The position numbers were made by a program, and so were the translations under genes. DNA of 64,000 nucleotides from Xenopus tropicalis (lineage: Eukaryota; Chordata; Amphibia; Anura; Pipidae), in contig NC_030678.2 of assembly GCF_000004195.4 (NCBI RefSeq), forward strand, positions 83,364,904 to 83,428,903. The letters are read 5' to 3'. Below are positions 11,850 to 49,999 of the stretch, piece after piece. Position 1 is the stretch's first letter, and the number at the start of each line of letters is the position of its first letter. The notes under the pieces are model-generated. The model worked only from the letters and a program-made list of their open reading frames with translations. It ran no database searches and was not told the DNA's origin.

Positions 11850-12755
11850 ATTAAGTAATGCTGGGAGTTTTTCCATTTCAGTGGTCCACCACATGTTATG
11901 TAGTTGCATTGTTGGGGTCATGCCTTTCAAGTTTGCAGATATCAGCTGTCAGGCACAATTGTAAGCCAAATCTATGTTTGCTGTTTATGAGCTGGTTAGG
12001 TGTGCATAATAGAAGGGCCAGCCATGGGTCAGGTGCTATGTCAGTGGCTGGATTCTCATTTATGGTTTTAAATACCCCTGACCACAATTGTTTGATCATA
12101 GGGCAGTTTTACCGCATATCCGTTCATCTGCTGTCTCACCACATCCTCTTGGACGTTGGTCAATTGAGTGCAACCATTTATGAAGTTTTTTACCAGTCGT
12201 GGTAGATTTTGTACAGATTTTCCTTTATTCATGTATTAAAGGAAGATATCATCATATGCCTATGTATTTTTCTTCTTCATATAAGGATTTGTTCAGCCTT
12301 TGTTCCCATATAAGGATCAAATTTGTTTTTTCAACTTGGAGGTCAAATTTGAGGAACTCTGCATATAGTATGCTGATCTTCTTTTTGAATCCAGGGTTAT
12401 TGCAAAGGTGTTCAGAAAAGGAAGTCTCCAGGTATGAATGCCCTAAAATCTGTATTGCAAAGTGTCTGATTTGCTGGAATATGTGGTATTTTATATGTAG
12501 CCATTCCCATGTTAATGGGTTTGCATTTCAATACATATTCTGAGTGGTGTAGAAATCATGGGAGGTCCACCAGGAAAATGATGAAGACTGTAGATTAAGT
12601 AGAGAGGGTAGAGTCTGTGGGCGCAGGATGAGTTTTGCTTTGTCCCACATTGTTATAGAGTATTTAATGATTGTGTTGTTCAAACCCTGTTTGGGTCTAA
12701 GTTTGGGATCTAACCATAGTAGATCTGCCGTGTTATGTGGAGCAGTTACCTTCAA
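11850..12755 (-). pseudogene. L1-like LINE fragment, ORF2 C-terminal region, decayed
   Basis: The - strand reads (from 12755 downwards) a block with LLWLDPKLRPKQGL followed by YSITMWDKAK. After frame changes comes a block with KQLWSGVFKTI and PWLALLLCTPN. These resemble the C-terminal part of Xenopus L1-type ORF2 proteins downstream of the reverse transcriptase. The frame is broken several times, so it is a fossil. The assignment is from recalled similarity only. Confidence 0.55.
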
Positions 12756-15700
12756 TAATGTTTTTAAGTGCTATTATTTATTTTAAAGTACTTCTCCCTC
12801 TTCACCTCGTATACTGACCTTGTATACCAAGCTGCTGCCTGGTTGCTAGGGTAAACTACATAAAAGATTTGCCATCCAACACATCTTGTTAGAAGGAAAC
12901 ACTGCATGCTGCATTTGCATCTGATAGCATAAAATCTGATGGTGTCTAAAAGACTTTTAATCATTGCAATACACTGATGTTGATGCATAAACTTGACACA
13001 CCATCTGATCTGATCTATTTGATCCATTTTACATGGGGGGGGGGGGGGGTCAGATTTTGTAGCATCACACAAAATCTTATGCTGTTGTTTGACAAGATTT
13101 TGTGGGTCATATAAGTCTGAAAAAAATCTCCCCTGCGGTTTTGCCCAAAGAGTCAACATTTGTAATGGAATTTTTTATTAGGCCTTTATTTTTATTAGTC
13201 CCTTATAACTTCTGAATTTAGTTTGGCTTTACATATTCATGGATTCCCTGTACTATTTTAAACTGAACTGTTTCCTCTGCAGCTTTCTCTCCTAAAATAT
13301 TGCAGTAAAGCTTGCACTTAATTCCCTCATTTGCTGCTTAGTTTATTTCCATTTACCAATTTTATGTTTGCTGTTTAGTACAGGCTATGGTTAAATCTTG
13401 GCCATTTCCTTCTTATTATTTGTGTATTATGTTTTACTAGTTATTTATATAGTGTCAACACATTTACACAGATCTTAACATTAGTTCCTGCTGTGATTAG
13501 CTCCTGTCTAAATTAATTTCTCCTTTTGATAAGCTTGCCCACATAATGGTCTCTCCATTCATAGTGTCCAAAATCTACTCAGGATTATATTGCAGAGCAT
13601 TGTGGAAAAGGACCATTTGTTAACTAAAATCAGAACACTCTCATCTGACCAATGAGACAGGTACTCAGTAAGGTATTGTGGGAAAGGGAAAATTATAGAC
13701 AAAAATATGGCTTCAATTTGCTATTTGTTTACCCCAAAATCACACATCTGCACTAACCAATGAGACTGTGCCATAGGCCCTGGCATTTTAAGTCCATAGT
13801 AACTATGGCATTTTAGCAGCCTCCCTGCTGTGCTCCCTACAGAAAGAATATAGGAGGTGGTAGGAACTATACATTTTTTTTCTGGTGGATTTCATATACA
13901 GTATATCCATAATGATCTAATTCACTTTCCTGGAAGCCTGAATGTACTTTTTAAATTGATTGCAAATATCTGATCAATACAGAACAAATCAAAATTGACT
14001 GTATAACAGCTATTCATAAATCTAAAGTTCTTTAAGTGATTTAGTTAAACAATTAGACTTTACATTAATATTTGCTCCAGTCACCATTTAATGTGACTGT
14101 ATATCAAAATGGAACATGCCATGAGCTTCATATTTCTCATACAATTCTGAGAGATGCAAAGCTGTAAATGTATAATTATTATTTAGTATTTAGCGTAAAC
14201 AGCTCCTGTAACAGAATATATTATTAAATTGGAAAGTTATACCTCTAAAAGTAAATAAAGCTTATCACTGGGGAGGGGGGGGGGGGGGGGCAAAATGCTA
14301 GGCACCCCCCAGTGATTATCTGATACCCTGGTGCTGGGGCCATGCTCATAAAATACAACTAGGTGATTCTTATCACTGTAGGGCAGTTGTGATACTCGCC
14401 TCAGATGGTAGCACCCCACAGTTTATCAGGGGAAATTTTCTCTTCTAGTACAGGAATCTCAATTGCGCTCCCTGTACTAGCGATGCGGCCCCCCCCTAGA
14501 CTTCCTCAAGGTATGTGCTGGTGGCCAAGGGGGGCAGCATTGCGAAAGCCTCCTCAGGTGGAGTTTATACTAGAATCACCCCTGGGCAGGCCTGAACTGG
14601 ACTTTAAAATGGGCCCTGGCATATCAAGTACACATCTTAAAACAGCCCCTCTGGCATTTGCCAGAATCCACAGATTGCCAGTCTGGGCCTGCTGTTGGTT
14701 GCCTAACATTCCCCCCACCCTTCGTGATTATACCGTTAGTTCTACTTTAAGAGCTCTTTTAATTATTTGTCAGAGAGGGAAAGTCCTGCAAATATGAGCT
14801 GGGAATCTTCCTATCAGTCATATCATTTGGTATCTAAAGGTCTCCTATGTCCTAACTGAGATGATTTTATACATTTGCTCAGTTTAAATGGGCTTCCCAC
14901 TAGGGCAAAATCTTATCTTACTATAAATTACCAGAGAAATGTGGGTCTTTAGGGACCCTTATAAATCCACATGCTGCTGTGCTAAGGAGCTTTCTAGGCA
15001 AGTGCACTCCTAGGATTTAAAGAATTGTGAGCAAAATGTAAATGCAAAAATAGAAAGGTTTATTACTCAACGTTTCGGTCTCACACTGAAACCTTCATCT
15101 CCAGATATATCTTTTTGGAATGTGAGAGGAAATTGAAGGTAACCCATACAAGCACCAGGAAAACATACAACCTCCTTTCAGATAGTGTATAGAAGTATAC
15201 AAGTTTTTCTAATTACAAGTATTATTTTTCATAATAAGTGACAGTGCCAATAATCAGCTTAGCTAAAGTTGTCCAGTTTTTCCAAGAATTTGGTTTTCTT
15301 CAAGTGTTTTCTTTCAAGTTGAAAAGTAAGCAATTTGCTAGTTGGTTACTATGGGTTTCTGGGCATTATTATCCGATTTCCCCATTACAATTAATTGATA
15401 GGTAATTTAAACACAACTGTGGAAAAGGTATCATTAAGTGTTTTCTGTAACAGTTATGGTTGTGCAATTTTTAGCTCTCCATCTGATGTACAATTACAGT
15501 TCCTAGCGTCCACTGAACAGTATTCTAGGAAAGCAGCAGTTTTTGGTTCATTTTGGGTACAGCAGCTAAAATGATGTGGATGCTCTGTTTAAGGTCTATA
15601 GACTTTAAATAGTAATGAAATTCTGTAAAGGAACAAATTCCTTTATTTCAAAGCATTTCCCAAATTCTGGCTGAATTCATTGAACAGGGCCTTTATATTA

Positions 15701-17158
15701 GGTTTTGGGTCCAGCATCTCCCAACCAGGGTCAGCCAATCAATGATTCTCAGAGGCTCAGATTCCCCTTGAGCTCTTTTTTTCACCCTGTTCTATTGTAT
15801 GCTTGCATTTAATGATTGGTATGTTGGTCTAGAATGGTGCTGCTGGACCCCCTTACCTCTTTATTGCCTGCCTTAAAGGTGGCTATACATGTAGAAATTA
15901 CAATCTTTCCTGGGACCATTGATTGCAGGAAAGATTGTTAGTTTCCCCTACTCATGTTCAGGGCTGAATCGTCAGATATGGAGGTAGAAACAATAGGAAT
16001 TCTACCTCCATCTGCTGACTCAGCCCTTAATGTAGATTTTGCTCGGGTGCCTTCAACAGTAATATAACTTGGCTGGCTCTGATTAAGCCTCTGGGTAGAA
16101 TGGAGAAGGGAAAAAAAACTATTTATGCCAGTGGTTGTCAGACTTTTCACTTCAAGCCCCCATTGGTAGTCCAATGTTGGGCTTGTATTAGCTCATAACA
16201 AAGTTACAAATATAGGACATTTACCTAGGTCAGACATTCAGCTATGGTCCCTAATATATCTATGACTGCAAATACGTTTTCACCCTATTTTTGGGAACTA
16301 CTATTTTCAACTGACAATGCCTTATTATTTTCAACTACACATATGGTAATAAATGCACTTTTAGTTATGGATGACTTTGGGGAAGCCACTGACCTTATAA
16401 TTAATAAATTAATATCAAACATGGGCATGCCTTGAATCTCAAATGCAAAATACTGTAAATGTTGGTAATTGGGAATAATGCTTTGCAGTACTATGGTCTA
16501 GGTTTGATTCTGGCAAGGACACTATCAACAAGGAGTTTGTTCTCCCTATGTCTGCGTGTGTTTTTCCAGGTACTTCAGTTTCCTCTCACACCCCCAAAAA
16601 ACATATAGACATGTCAACTGGCTCCTGATAAACTGACAAGGGCTTAGCTCCACAAGCACTTTTGTCAGATGGTGTTGCATCAATAGAATGCATCCAACAA
16701 GTTGGATGTAGTCGTGTAAGTCGGCATATAAAGGGACTGATAGAAAAATCTGATGAGTAAACTACATGTAACATTTACCCCTCACGTGTGTCGGAAGGGA
16801 GCGCTGCATGCGCATCTGCATCCAACAAGATCAAAATTTTCTCATTAAAATGCATTGACTGTCAGATGTAGACGCATGAACAAAAGAAAACATCCAACTT
16901 TATCTGACTCAGCATTACATTACAGCCTATGAAGATCAGACTTTGTAGGATCCTACAAAATGTTGTGCTGTTGCGTGGCGTTGCATAGCGTTGCGTGGTG
17001 TTGCATGGTGGATCAATAAAACCTGACCCACAAAATCTGATCAAAAGTGCTCTTGGCATTCAGCCCTAAAGTGTAGTTGAATGTGTTGGACTCCACCAGG
17101 TAAAGGGATGTGAGCGACACATGATAACTGTAAGTGCTGAGAAATATGGCAACACATA

Positions 17159-17594
17159 GAGGCTGATTTATTAAAGTACAAGTTCGAATTCTGAAATGGG
17201 AAAAATTCGGATTAAATAAGATTATTTGTGATGATTGCAAATATCACAAACATGCTTATGAAAAAATCGTATTGGCGATCAGAAAGTTACAAAATTCTTG
17301 TATCCGAACGATCGTAAACGGTGGGAAAACCTTTGTGACTTTGATCCTTCTGTGCATGATTTTGGAAGCCTCTCATAGGACTCAATGGCACTCTGCAGCT
17401 CCAACCTGGCCCAAGGAAAGTCACAATAACGAAGCTTGAATGAATCCTAAACTTTTGTACTCGGCACGACAATACGATTTTGTCTCACAAATTTTGACGC
17501 AAAGTACGAAAAAGTAGCGCAAATATATGAAAAAGTCGCAGAAAATACGCACAGTACGAACAAATACAATTTTTATAAATAAATCAGCCCCTTA
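17159..17594. mobile_element. Palindromic MITE, GGGGCTGATTTATTA-end family
   Basis: The ends AGAGGCTGATTTATTAAAG (left) and ATAAATAAATCAGCCCCTT (right) are complementary. Relatives lie at 18958-19257 and about 63180-63420, all with ends that read like GGGGCAGATTTA(C/T)TAA. It is AT-rich and non-coding. Confidence 0.7.
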
Positions 17595-18048
17595 GAAAAT
17601 TGATAATAATGAACTTTTTTTTTTGCTCTTGAAGGTGACAGAAATAGTCAGAGCCAGAAATAAGAATCTTAAAGGAGAAGTCAACCCAAAATATTTTTTG
17701 CCTAATAAAAGAATACAACATTTTAATTTGTAAAAATAGTTATTTGTATACACAGTCATGGGCAAAATTGTTGGCACCCCAGAAATTTTTCCAGAAAATC
17801 AAGTATTTCTCACAGAAATGTATTGCAGTAACACATGTTTTGCTATACACATATTTATTCCCTTTGTGTGTATTGGAACCGAACAAAAAAGGGAGGAAAA
17901 AAAGCAAATTGGTCACACAAAACTCCAAAAATGGGCAGGACAAAATTATTGGCACCCTTAACTTAATACTTGGTTGCACACCCTTTGGAAAAAATAACTG
18001 AAATCAGTCGCTTCCTATAACCATCAATAAGCTTCTTACCCCTCTCAC

Positions 18049-18952
<904 letters not shown>

Positions 18953-18957
18953 GCTTA

Positions 18958-19257
18958 GGGGCAGATTTACTAATCCACGAATCCGAATCCCGAAAGGGAA
19001 AAAAATCGTATTGGAAACAAAAATTTGTTTTTCGTATTTTGCGCGACTATTTTGTCGGCGTCACGCTTTTTTTGTATTGAGCTATAGTAAACGGCGGAAA
19101 AACCAATCCGATTTTTTCGCTACGGCGATGAAAAAGTTGCGGAAAATATATGAAAAAGTTGCGACGGCGACGAAAAAGTCGCAATAATACTGATCATTAC
19201 AGAAAAACCGCATTCGGACGCCTTCGGACCGTTCATGGATTAGTAAATCTCCCCCTT
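18958..19257. mobile_element. Palindromic MITE nested in the Tc1 element
   Basis: The ends GGGGCAGATTTACTAATCCA and TGGATTAGTAAATCTCCCCC are complementary, enclosing about 260 bp with further inverted similarity (TCCGAATCC, TTCGGACGC). It sits 5 bp upstream of the transposase ATG and so is younger than the Tc1 insertion. Confidence 0.8.
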
Positions 19258-19624
19258 AGTGTGGCACACACAGACACGCAATGCTAAGTGAACTTCTCTC
19301 CTTTTTATCTGCTTTCAGGTGTGATTTTTATATTGCCCACACCTGTTACTTGCCCCAGGTGAGTTTAAAGAAGCATCACATGTTTGAAACAATCTTATTT
19401 ATCCACAATTTTGAAAGGGTGCCAATAATTTTGTCCAGCCCATTTTTGGAGTTTTGTGTGACATTATGTCCAATTTGCTTTTTTTCCTCCCTTTTTTGTT
19501 CTGTTCCAATACACACAAAGGGAATAAACATATGTATAGCAAAACATCTGTTACTGCAATACTTTTCTGTGAGAAATACTTTCTGGGGTGCCAACAATTT
19601 TGACCATGACTGTATAGCTGCTGT

Positions 19625-20050
19625 TTAAAGGAACAGTAACACCAAAAAAATTATAAATTTAAAAAAAACTAAACTATAATGTACTGCTGCCCTGCACTGG
19701 TAAAAGTTTTGTGCTTGCTTCAGAAACATAACTAGAGTTTATATAAACACTGGTGTGTAGCCATGGGGGCAGCCATTCAAAAGAAGAAAAGGCACAGGTT
19801 ATATAGCAGCTAACAGATAAACCCTGTAGAATACAATGGTGTCTTATCTGTTATCTGCTATGTAACCTGTGCCTTTTCTCCTTTTTTCCAGCTTGAATGG
19901 CTGCCCTCATGGCTACACATCAGCTTATTTATATAAACTATAGTAGTGTTCCTGAAGCAAACACCCCAGTTTTACCAGTGCAGGGCAACAGTACGTTATG
20001 TTTCAATTACTTTAAAACACTTTCATTTTTTGGTGTTACTGTTACTTTAA
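19625..20050. mobile_element. TTAA MITE with long inverted repeats (T2-type)
   Basis: Starts TTAAAGGAACAGTAACACC and ends GGTGTTACTGTTACTTTAA, with TTAA at both edges. Internal arms repeat words such as GGCACAGGTTA, CCAGTGCAGGGC and AACAGATAA in opposite orientation. It lies 10 bp from the Tc1 right end, inside the older MITE. Confidence 0.85.
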
Positions 20051-20567
20051 AGCAGTGTCTGCCTGTCCTTTCTACTCTCTGCCCTGGTGGCTCTGGGGTT
20101 TGAAACAATGTAACACAAGGCAGCAGACTGACAGACCTGCCTTGCTGGAGGAGCCTGACCTACATTGTTTAAAAAGTCATAACCAGGGGTTCAGCAAATG
20201 CTGCTTTCTATAGCAATTACAAATTACTTTTAAAGCTCTAAAATGTTTAATAAATGCATATTGGAAAGTTGCTTATAGTTATGTTTTCTTTTATTAGGCA
20301 AAACATTATTTTTGGTTTTGACATGTCCTTTAAATTAACCACAAAGTTAATTTGCTGGGTGATTATTTTCAGAAATACTGTTTTCCCCTAGTATACATAT
20401 TTTATCAACCTAGACTCATGTTTTTTTTGTTCTTCAATGCTATGCTTTATTATGTAGCTGTACAAAGCACTGGAATGCCACGCATTAGCCACCATAGCCG
20501 GGCAGTCACGGATAAACCACTCCTCTTAATCGAACGCAATTCGGTGGCAGCTATTTATTTTACTTTT

Positions 20568-20581
20568 GCGCCCCCTGTAGG
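20568..20581 (-). promoter_or_regulatory. CTCF-like motif upstream of l3mbtl
   Basis: On the - strand the 14 bases CCTACAGGGGGCGC match the vertebrate CTCF core CCASYAGRKGGCRS at 12 of 14 positions. It lies about 220 bp before the promoter-like block and outside recognisable repeats. A single motif match is weak evidence. Confidence 0.35.
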
Positions 20582-20784
20582 CGAGCTTTTTAGTTAATGC
20601 CAGTCTCCATAATAAATGTGGTTACATTTCTCTTGAAAACTCAATTTCTCAATAATGCTCAGAACTTTGGAGTTACCACATAGGGCTACTATATTATCCT
20701 TATCATACCAAATTTATAATCATTCAGACTGCAACTAATAAAACAGAACTCCTAATTGCCCCACTCTTTGCCCCTTAAATTACC

Positions 20785-20920
20785 CTGCTTGATTGGCGGG
20801 GGGCAGTGGGTGGGAATGTGCTGTGTTACCGTAGCAACAAAGAGAGGCGGTGTGAATTTAGGATCTGCCCCCTGACGCCATCTTATGGTGGAAGAGGTGG
20901 CTCCGGGAGAGAGAAGAGTG
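20785..20920 (+). promoter_or_regulatory. Putative l3mbtl promoter and 5' noncoding exon 1
   Basis: A GC-richer block in AT-rich DNA. It has an inverted CCAAT box (GATTGGCGGGG, 20791-20801), a full X-box-like palindrome GTTACCGTAGCAAC (20825-20838, RFX type) and a YY1-like GCCATCTTATGG (20877-20888). A plausible splice donor GTG|GTGAGA follows at 20921. The first coding exon of l3mbtl begins at an acceptor (24932) with its ATG 13 nt inside, which requires an upstream noncoding exon. This block is the best candidate in sense orientation. Start site and exon length are inferred. Confidence 0.55.
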
Positions 20921-22420
20921 GTGAGAAGTGATGGTCTGCATAGTGAGAGGGGAGTTTTGCCGTGTGTGGGGTAGTGTTGCTTTGCAAACGGGGAAATGAG
21001 GGAATAGCTGCAGCCAGAGGAATAGAGAGCCGTGATATTGCAGGAAACTGTGTGTGATGCTTATTAGAGAGCTAGCAGTACAGTGACGGATCAGTATCCG
21101 GCAGGCAAGCTGCACCCCAGCACTCCTAACCTGCTGCACACTGTCCTGACTTACCGCAGCAATCCCCCCTCCCTCCTATTACAGAATGTTTCAGGACTTT
21201 AATCATCTCCAGGTTGATCAGTTTAACACAATAAACTGCTCCAGGATTGCCAGAAAACTGGCTGAGGAGTATGGAGTATTATATATTGAGAAAGGGGTGC
21301 ACATAATAAGAATTATTGTTCCCTGCAATACTAGCATAGAAAATTAGCAGTCTATATAAACTATATAACTAGATTTTAAAAATGCTTTCAGAGAAAACCT
21401 TCCATGCAAACTTGCAGCAACTTTACTATTAGTTTTAGGTAGTAACATTAACTACACTTTTACACATTCCTAAAATAAGCCATAAATGCTGTAGTCTTAT
21501 ATTAGGAGTATATCTCTGCTTTACTTGTGTCTTGACTGGAATGGAAGGGTTTGCCACCGCACACCTCTTTAAATATCCAACTATGGGAATGCATGCTGAA
21601 TGCATCAAAACAAATATATTTCATTTTGAGATGTTAACATACTTTTCACTAATTTAGGAAGCTTAACACAGTAGCCTAGCTGGACATCAGGTGTTGGGAT
21701 TGCATACTAGCCACTACAGCACCTTGTTAGTGAAGATCTGTGCCCCCCAAAGATGCCCTTGTAGCTCCCCATTTTTTTCAGCTGTTTTGCACCATGCAAT
21801 CTGTACAGCTGTCAGTTACTGGCTCTTAGGGACCAACTCTCAATATACAGTAGAAGTCACTGTACAAGGCTGTGTAATTCATATTAATATATGAAATTCA
21901 CAAACTGAAATTACTTATCTGAACTGCCCATATATAATTTTCTTTTTTTTTTTTTTTAATAATCCAGGAAATACACAGTAGTGTGCCTGTGGCTCACAGG
22001 GACCATTTCCCCATCCCCCTAAGGCTGGCAGATTCATATAACCCCTCCCTTATCTTTTTCCATATAAAGGTGATACATTCTGGGGCTTGAAGTCCCTGTG
22101 CTTCCATGGTGGGAGGTGCATAAATTCTCTGAGGAGTTCCTCTGAGAGGAACTTCACGTCTCTGGATAATATCACATGACAAAAGATCAAGGAGCGGTTG
22201 TATGGATAGTGAAAAATAATCCCTGTTAATTAGAAGCAGAGAAGCAGATGATTATGTATTATTCTCAATCTGAGGAATACTGTTAAGTGTTTATCCTTGT
22301 TTTTTTACATAAACCCAACTGACCCTATGTCAGAAAGGGGATATATATCAGTCCTGATGGTGTCTGCACTCCAAGGCTTTAGTATTCTGTGGGGTGCACA
22401 GCCAAAATCTGAGTATTTAG

Positions 22421-22545
22421 CATGAAATAATCCATGGCCGGCACACCCTTAAAATTCAAAAAAATTTTTTTATTGAAAACTCATTGTTTAAAAACCTGGT
22501 TTTTTTTTGAATTTTAAGGGTGTGCCGGCCATGGATTATTTCATG
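22421..22545. repeat. Foldback repeat with ~44-bp arms, followed by (TA)n
   Basis: CATGAAATAATCCATGGCCG begins the left arm at 22421 and its complement ends the right arm at 22545. The arms are about 44 bp and the spacer about 37 bp. A (TA)n run (22546-22584) follows directly. It lies in the first, noncoding intron of the putative l3mbtl transcript. Confidence 0.8.
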
Positions 22546-23000
22546 ATATATATATATATATATATATATAGATATATATATATAAAATATTAGTATGTAA
22601 TATGTTATATATGTAATTAATTTTAACTGGATACAATTAAGGTTTTGTCAATGATTCCTATATATGACCAAAAGATTTTAAATGCTTGTTATAATGTGCT
22701 GTGAGTGACTAATTATTAATATTAACACATATTTATAAAGCACCAATATGTAGCCCTATAAACTAATAATAAGTATGTATGGATTAAACATACAAATTTA
22801 CATACAGAAACAACCAATAACTAATGCAAGAGGTAAAGCATTGTCCAAATGAGTTTATAATCTGAAAATCTTGTTTAAATGTTTTCCTTGGTATATTTAT
22901 TATTTTTTTCAATATTTAATTCCTGGTATTCCTGGCAGCACATTTCCACAGCATATACACCATACTCACACACACACACACACACACACATACATACGTA

Positions 23001-24492
23001 CAGTGATGCTTGGAAGTTTGTGAATTTGATCTAAAACATCATCTGATCTTCAAACAAGTCCTAAAAGTAATAAGAAAACCTAGTGTAACAAATGAAACAA
23101 AAATTATTATATTTGGTCATGTATTTATTGAAAAAAAAATGATCCAATAACATATCTGCATGTAGCAACAATAAGTGTATCTTTAGGATTATCATATCAT
23201 TTGAAGGTGAATTCAGTCTGGTGTTTTCAGTCAATGGGATGACAATCAGGTGTGAGTTAGAGACCCTGTTTTATATAAAATAAAAAGGGGGTACCAGCAA
23301 AGCCTGATCACACATACAACACATTTGTGGATGTGTATCATAGCTCAACAAGGTGTCTAAGGACCTCAAAAAAAAGAGTTGTTGATGCCCATAAAGCTGG
23401 AAAAGATTACATGATCTCAAAAGAGTTTGGACTCCACCAATCAACAGTCAGACAGATGGTATACAAATGGAGGAAATTTAAGACTGTTGTTACCCTACCC
23501 AGAAGTGGTTGACCATCAAAAATAACTCCATCTGGAAGGTGTCTTATAGTCCGAGAAGTTACAAAGGAAACCAGGGAAGCGCCGGAACTAGGGGTAAGCA
23601 GAAGAAGCACCTGCCTAGGGTGCAACAATGGGTGTGCCAGGCAGGTACCTCTCCTGCCTACTCCTACTCTGCGCTCCCTTGTCTTTGCCCCCACCACTTG
23701 TTATTACATGATGGGGGCAAATGAGAAGGATACTGGAAGAATGTTTTGGGGATGGATAAAGCCAAAATAGAACTTTTTTACTTAAATGAGGAGAGTTACA
23801 TTTGGAGAAAGTAAAACACTGCATTCCAGCATAAGTACCTTTTCCCATCTGTGAAATGTGGTTGTGGGAGTGTTCTGGTTTGGGCTGGTTTTGCTGCATC
23901 TGGGCCAGGACAGGTTGCCATTATTAGTGGAATAATGAATTTTGAACTATACCGGAGAGTTCTAAAGAAAAAAGTCAAGATATCTGTCCATGAACTGAAT
24001 CTCAGTGGTTCATACAGCACAACAACTAATACTAAACACACAAGTCATTCTATGAAAGAATGGTTAAAGAAGAATAAAGTGAATGTTCTGGAATGGCCAA
24101 GTCCTGGCCTTAATCCAATTGAAATGTCGTGGAAAGACCTAAAGTTAGTGGTTCATTTGAGGAAACCCACCAACATCCAAGAGCTGAAGCTGTTCTGTAT
24201 GGAGGAATAGGCTAAAATTCTTCTAAGTCGATGTGCAGGACTGACAGTTACCACAAACATTTATTTGCAGTTATTGCAGCACAATTGGGTCACACCAAAT
24301 ACTGAGAGCATGATTCACTTACTGTTGCCAGATACATATATGTTATTGGATCATTTTTTTCAATAAATATATGGCGAAATCTAATAAATTTTGTTTCATT
24401 TGTTACACGAGGTTTTCTTAATCTACTTTTAGATGTTTTAGGTCACATTCATATAAAAATATAGAAAATTTACAAACTTTCAAGCACCACTG
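23001..24492 (+). mobile_element. Second Tc1-like transposon, decayed
   Basis: The ends CAGTGATGCTTGGAAGTTTG (23001) and CAAACTTTCAAGCACCACTG (to 24492) are inverted copies flanked by TA. Transposase remnants lie on the + strand. A (CA)n microsatellite (22968-22990) abuts the left side. The ends differ from those of the Tc1 at 17751, so it is another family. Confidence 0.85.
23327..24210 (+). pseudogene. Tc1-like transposase remnant
   Basis: The N-terminal HTH region is readable at 23340-23510 (KKRVVDAHKAGKDY, STVRQMVYKWRKF). A stop and about 140 bp of unrelated GC-rich sequence at roughly 23582-23725 interrupt it. The catalytic core resumes with DKAKIELF near 23750 in another frame, then with SVLVWAGFAASGPG and a degenerate PGLNPIEM (23851-24210). 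The usual second Asp motif is lost. Clearly inactive. Confidence 0.8.
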
Positions 24493-24686
24493 TATATATG
24501 TATATATGGTGCAGCAACCATATATAAAAAAATATTTCCTTTTTCTCTACACTAATAAAACAGTGTATTTATTAATTATTTTAAGCAGATTTATGGTCAA
24601 GTGATCTACATTACGGAAAGATCCAAAGGTCCAAAGCATTCTAGATTAATTATGGCTTTTTCGAAATTAAAGAGAGTCATGTAAAG

Positions 24687-24873
24687 CAGGGGTCCCCAAC
24701 CGCCGGGCCGCGGACCAGTTCCGGGCCGTGGACAGCAGGGCAGTGGGCCGCAGCGCACCCCCCCTCCCCAGCGCGTCGCATGTATTACGCGGCGCGCCCC
24801 GCCCCCCTTGGTCCGTGGGAAAAAAAATTTGCCTCCTACCGGGCCGTGCTGCTGAAAAGGTTGGGAAGCCCTG
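24687..24873. mobile_element. hAT-like MITE with intact 8-bp target duplication
   Basis: CAGGGGTCCCCAACC at the left and GGTTGGGAAGCCCTG at the right form short inverted ends around 187 bp of GC-rich sequence. The direct repeat ATGTAAAG flanks both sides (24679-24686 and 24874-24881), the 8-bp duplication expected for hAT transposition. Confidence 0.9.
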
Positions 24874-24945
24874 ATGTAAAGTACCGAAAATGCATTATAC
24901 TCCTTTTAACTGTAATTGCACTTTGTCTCCAGGTGGGGTAGGGAA

Positions 24946-49433
<24,488 letters not shown>

Positions 49434-49943
49434 ATTTCATAGCTAGAGACTTTTCAAACAGAGAGGAAAAGTGACTCAAAGTCTTAGAAAAAAGTCTCAG
49501 AAAAATGAAAAAAAACTCCTTGGAGCATTTGGACTCTTTGAATAATATGGCTGACAAAAACAAGAATAGAGCTAAAGTCACATCCATAATTGGACTAAGT
49601 TAAGGATGTGATATACCTGCAAAAATTAATGCTTCTACATATACTAATTATAAATGTAGTTAAAACTGGCACTGTAGGAATTAGTATAATAATGGACATT
49701 GAATGCTTAACCTGCAGTGCCATATTGCTCTGTATTTTCAGAGATTCTTTCACATTGGGGAATCTGTTCTTGCTTATTTGTAAATGGCAATTTCTATTGG
49801 ACACTCCCTTGGGATGCATCTATTATATTAGGCACTTCCAGATATCTGTGAACGCCCTATTTTGGAAAGCAAGTGGATTGCAAGTCATGAGATTCCTCAT
49901 TTAGAAGAATGTACTTCTTACATTTCATTGCTTGTAAAAGCCT

Positions 49944-49999
49944 AATAAACTGCATTCATCTCTCCTTGCTATCCAGGAAATTTCAGTTTTGTGAATAAA
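49944..49999 (+). terminator. l3mbtl polyadenylation signals
   Basis: AATAAA at 49944-49949 and a second one near 49994 follow the stop by about 510-560 nt, giving a plausible 3' UTR of roughly half a kilobase. No other gene begins before 53 kb. Confidence 0.6.

Noticed and set aside
22968..22990. (CA)n and other direct repeats considered as a CRISPR-like array
   Set aside because: Simple microsatellite in a vertebrate genome with no unique spacers.
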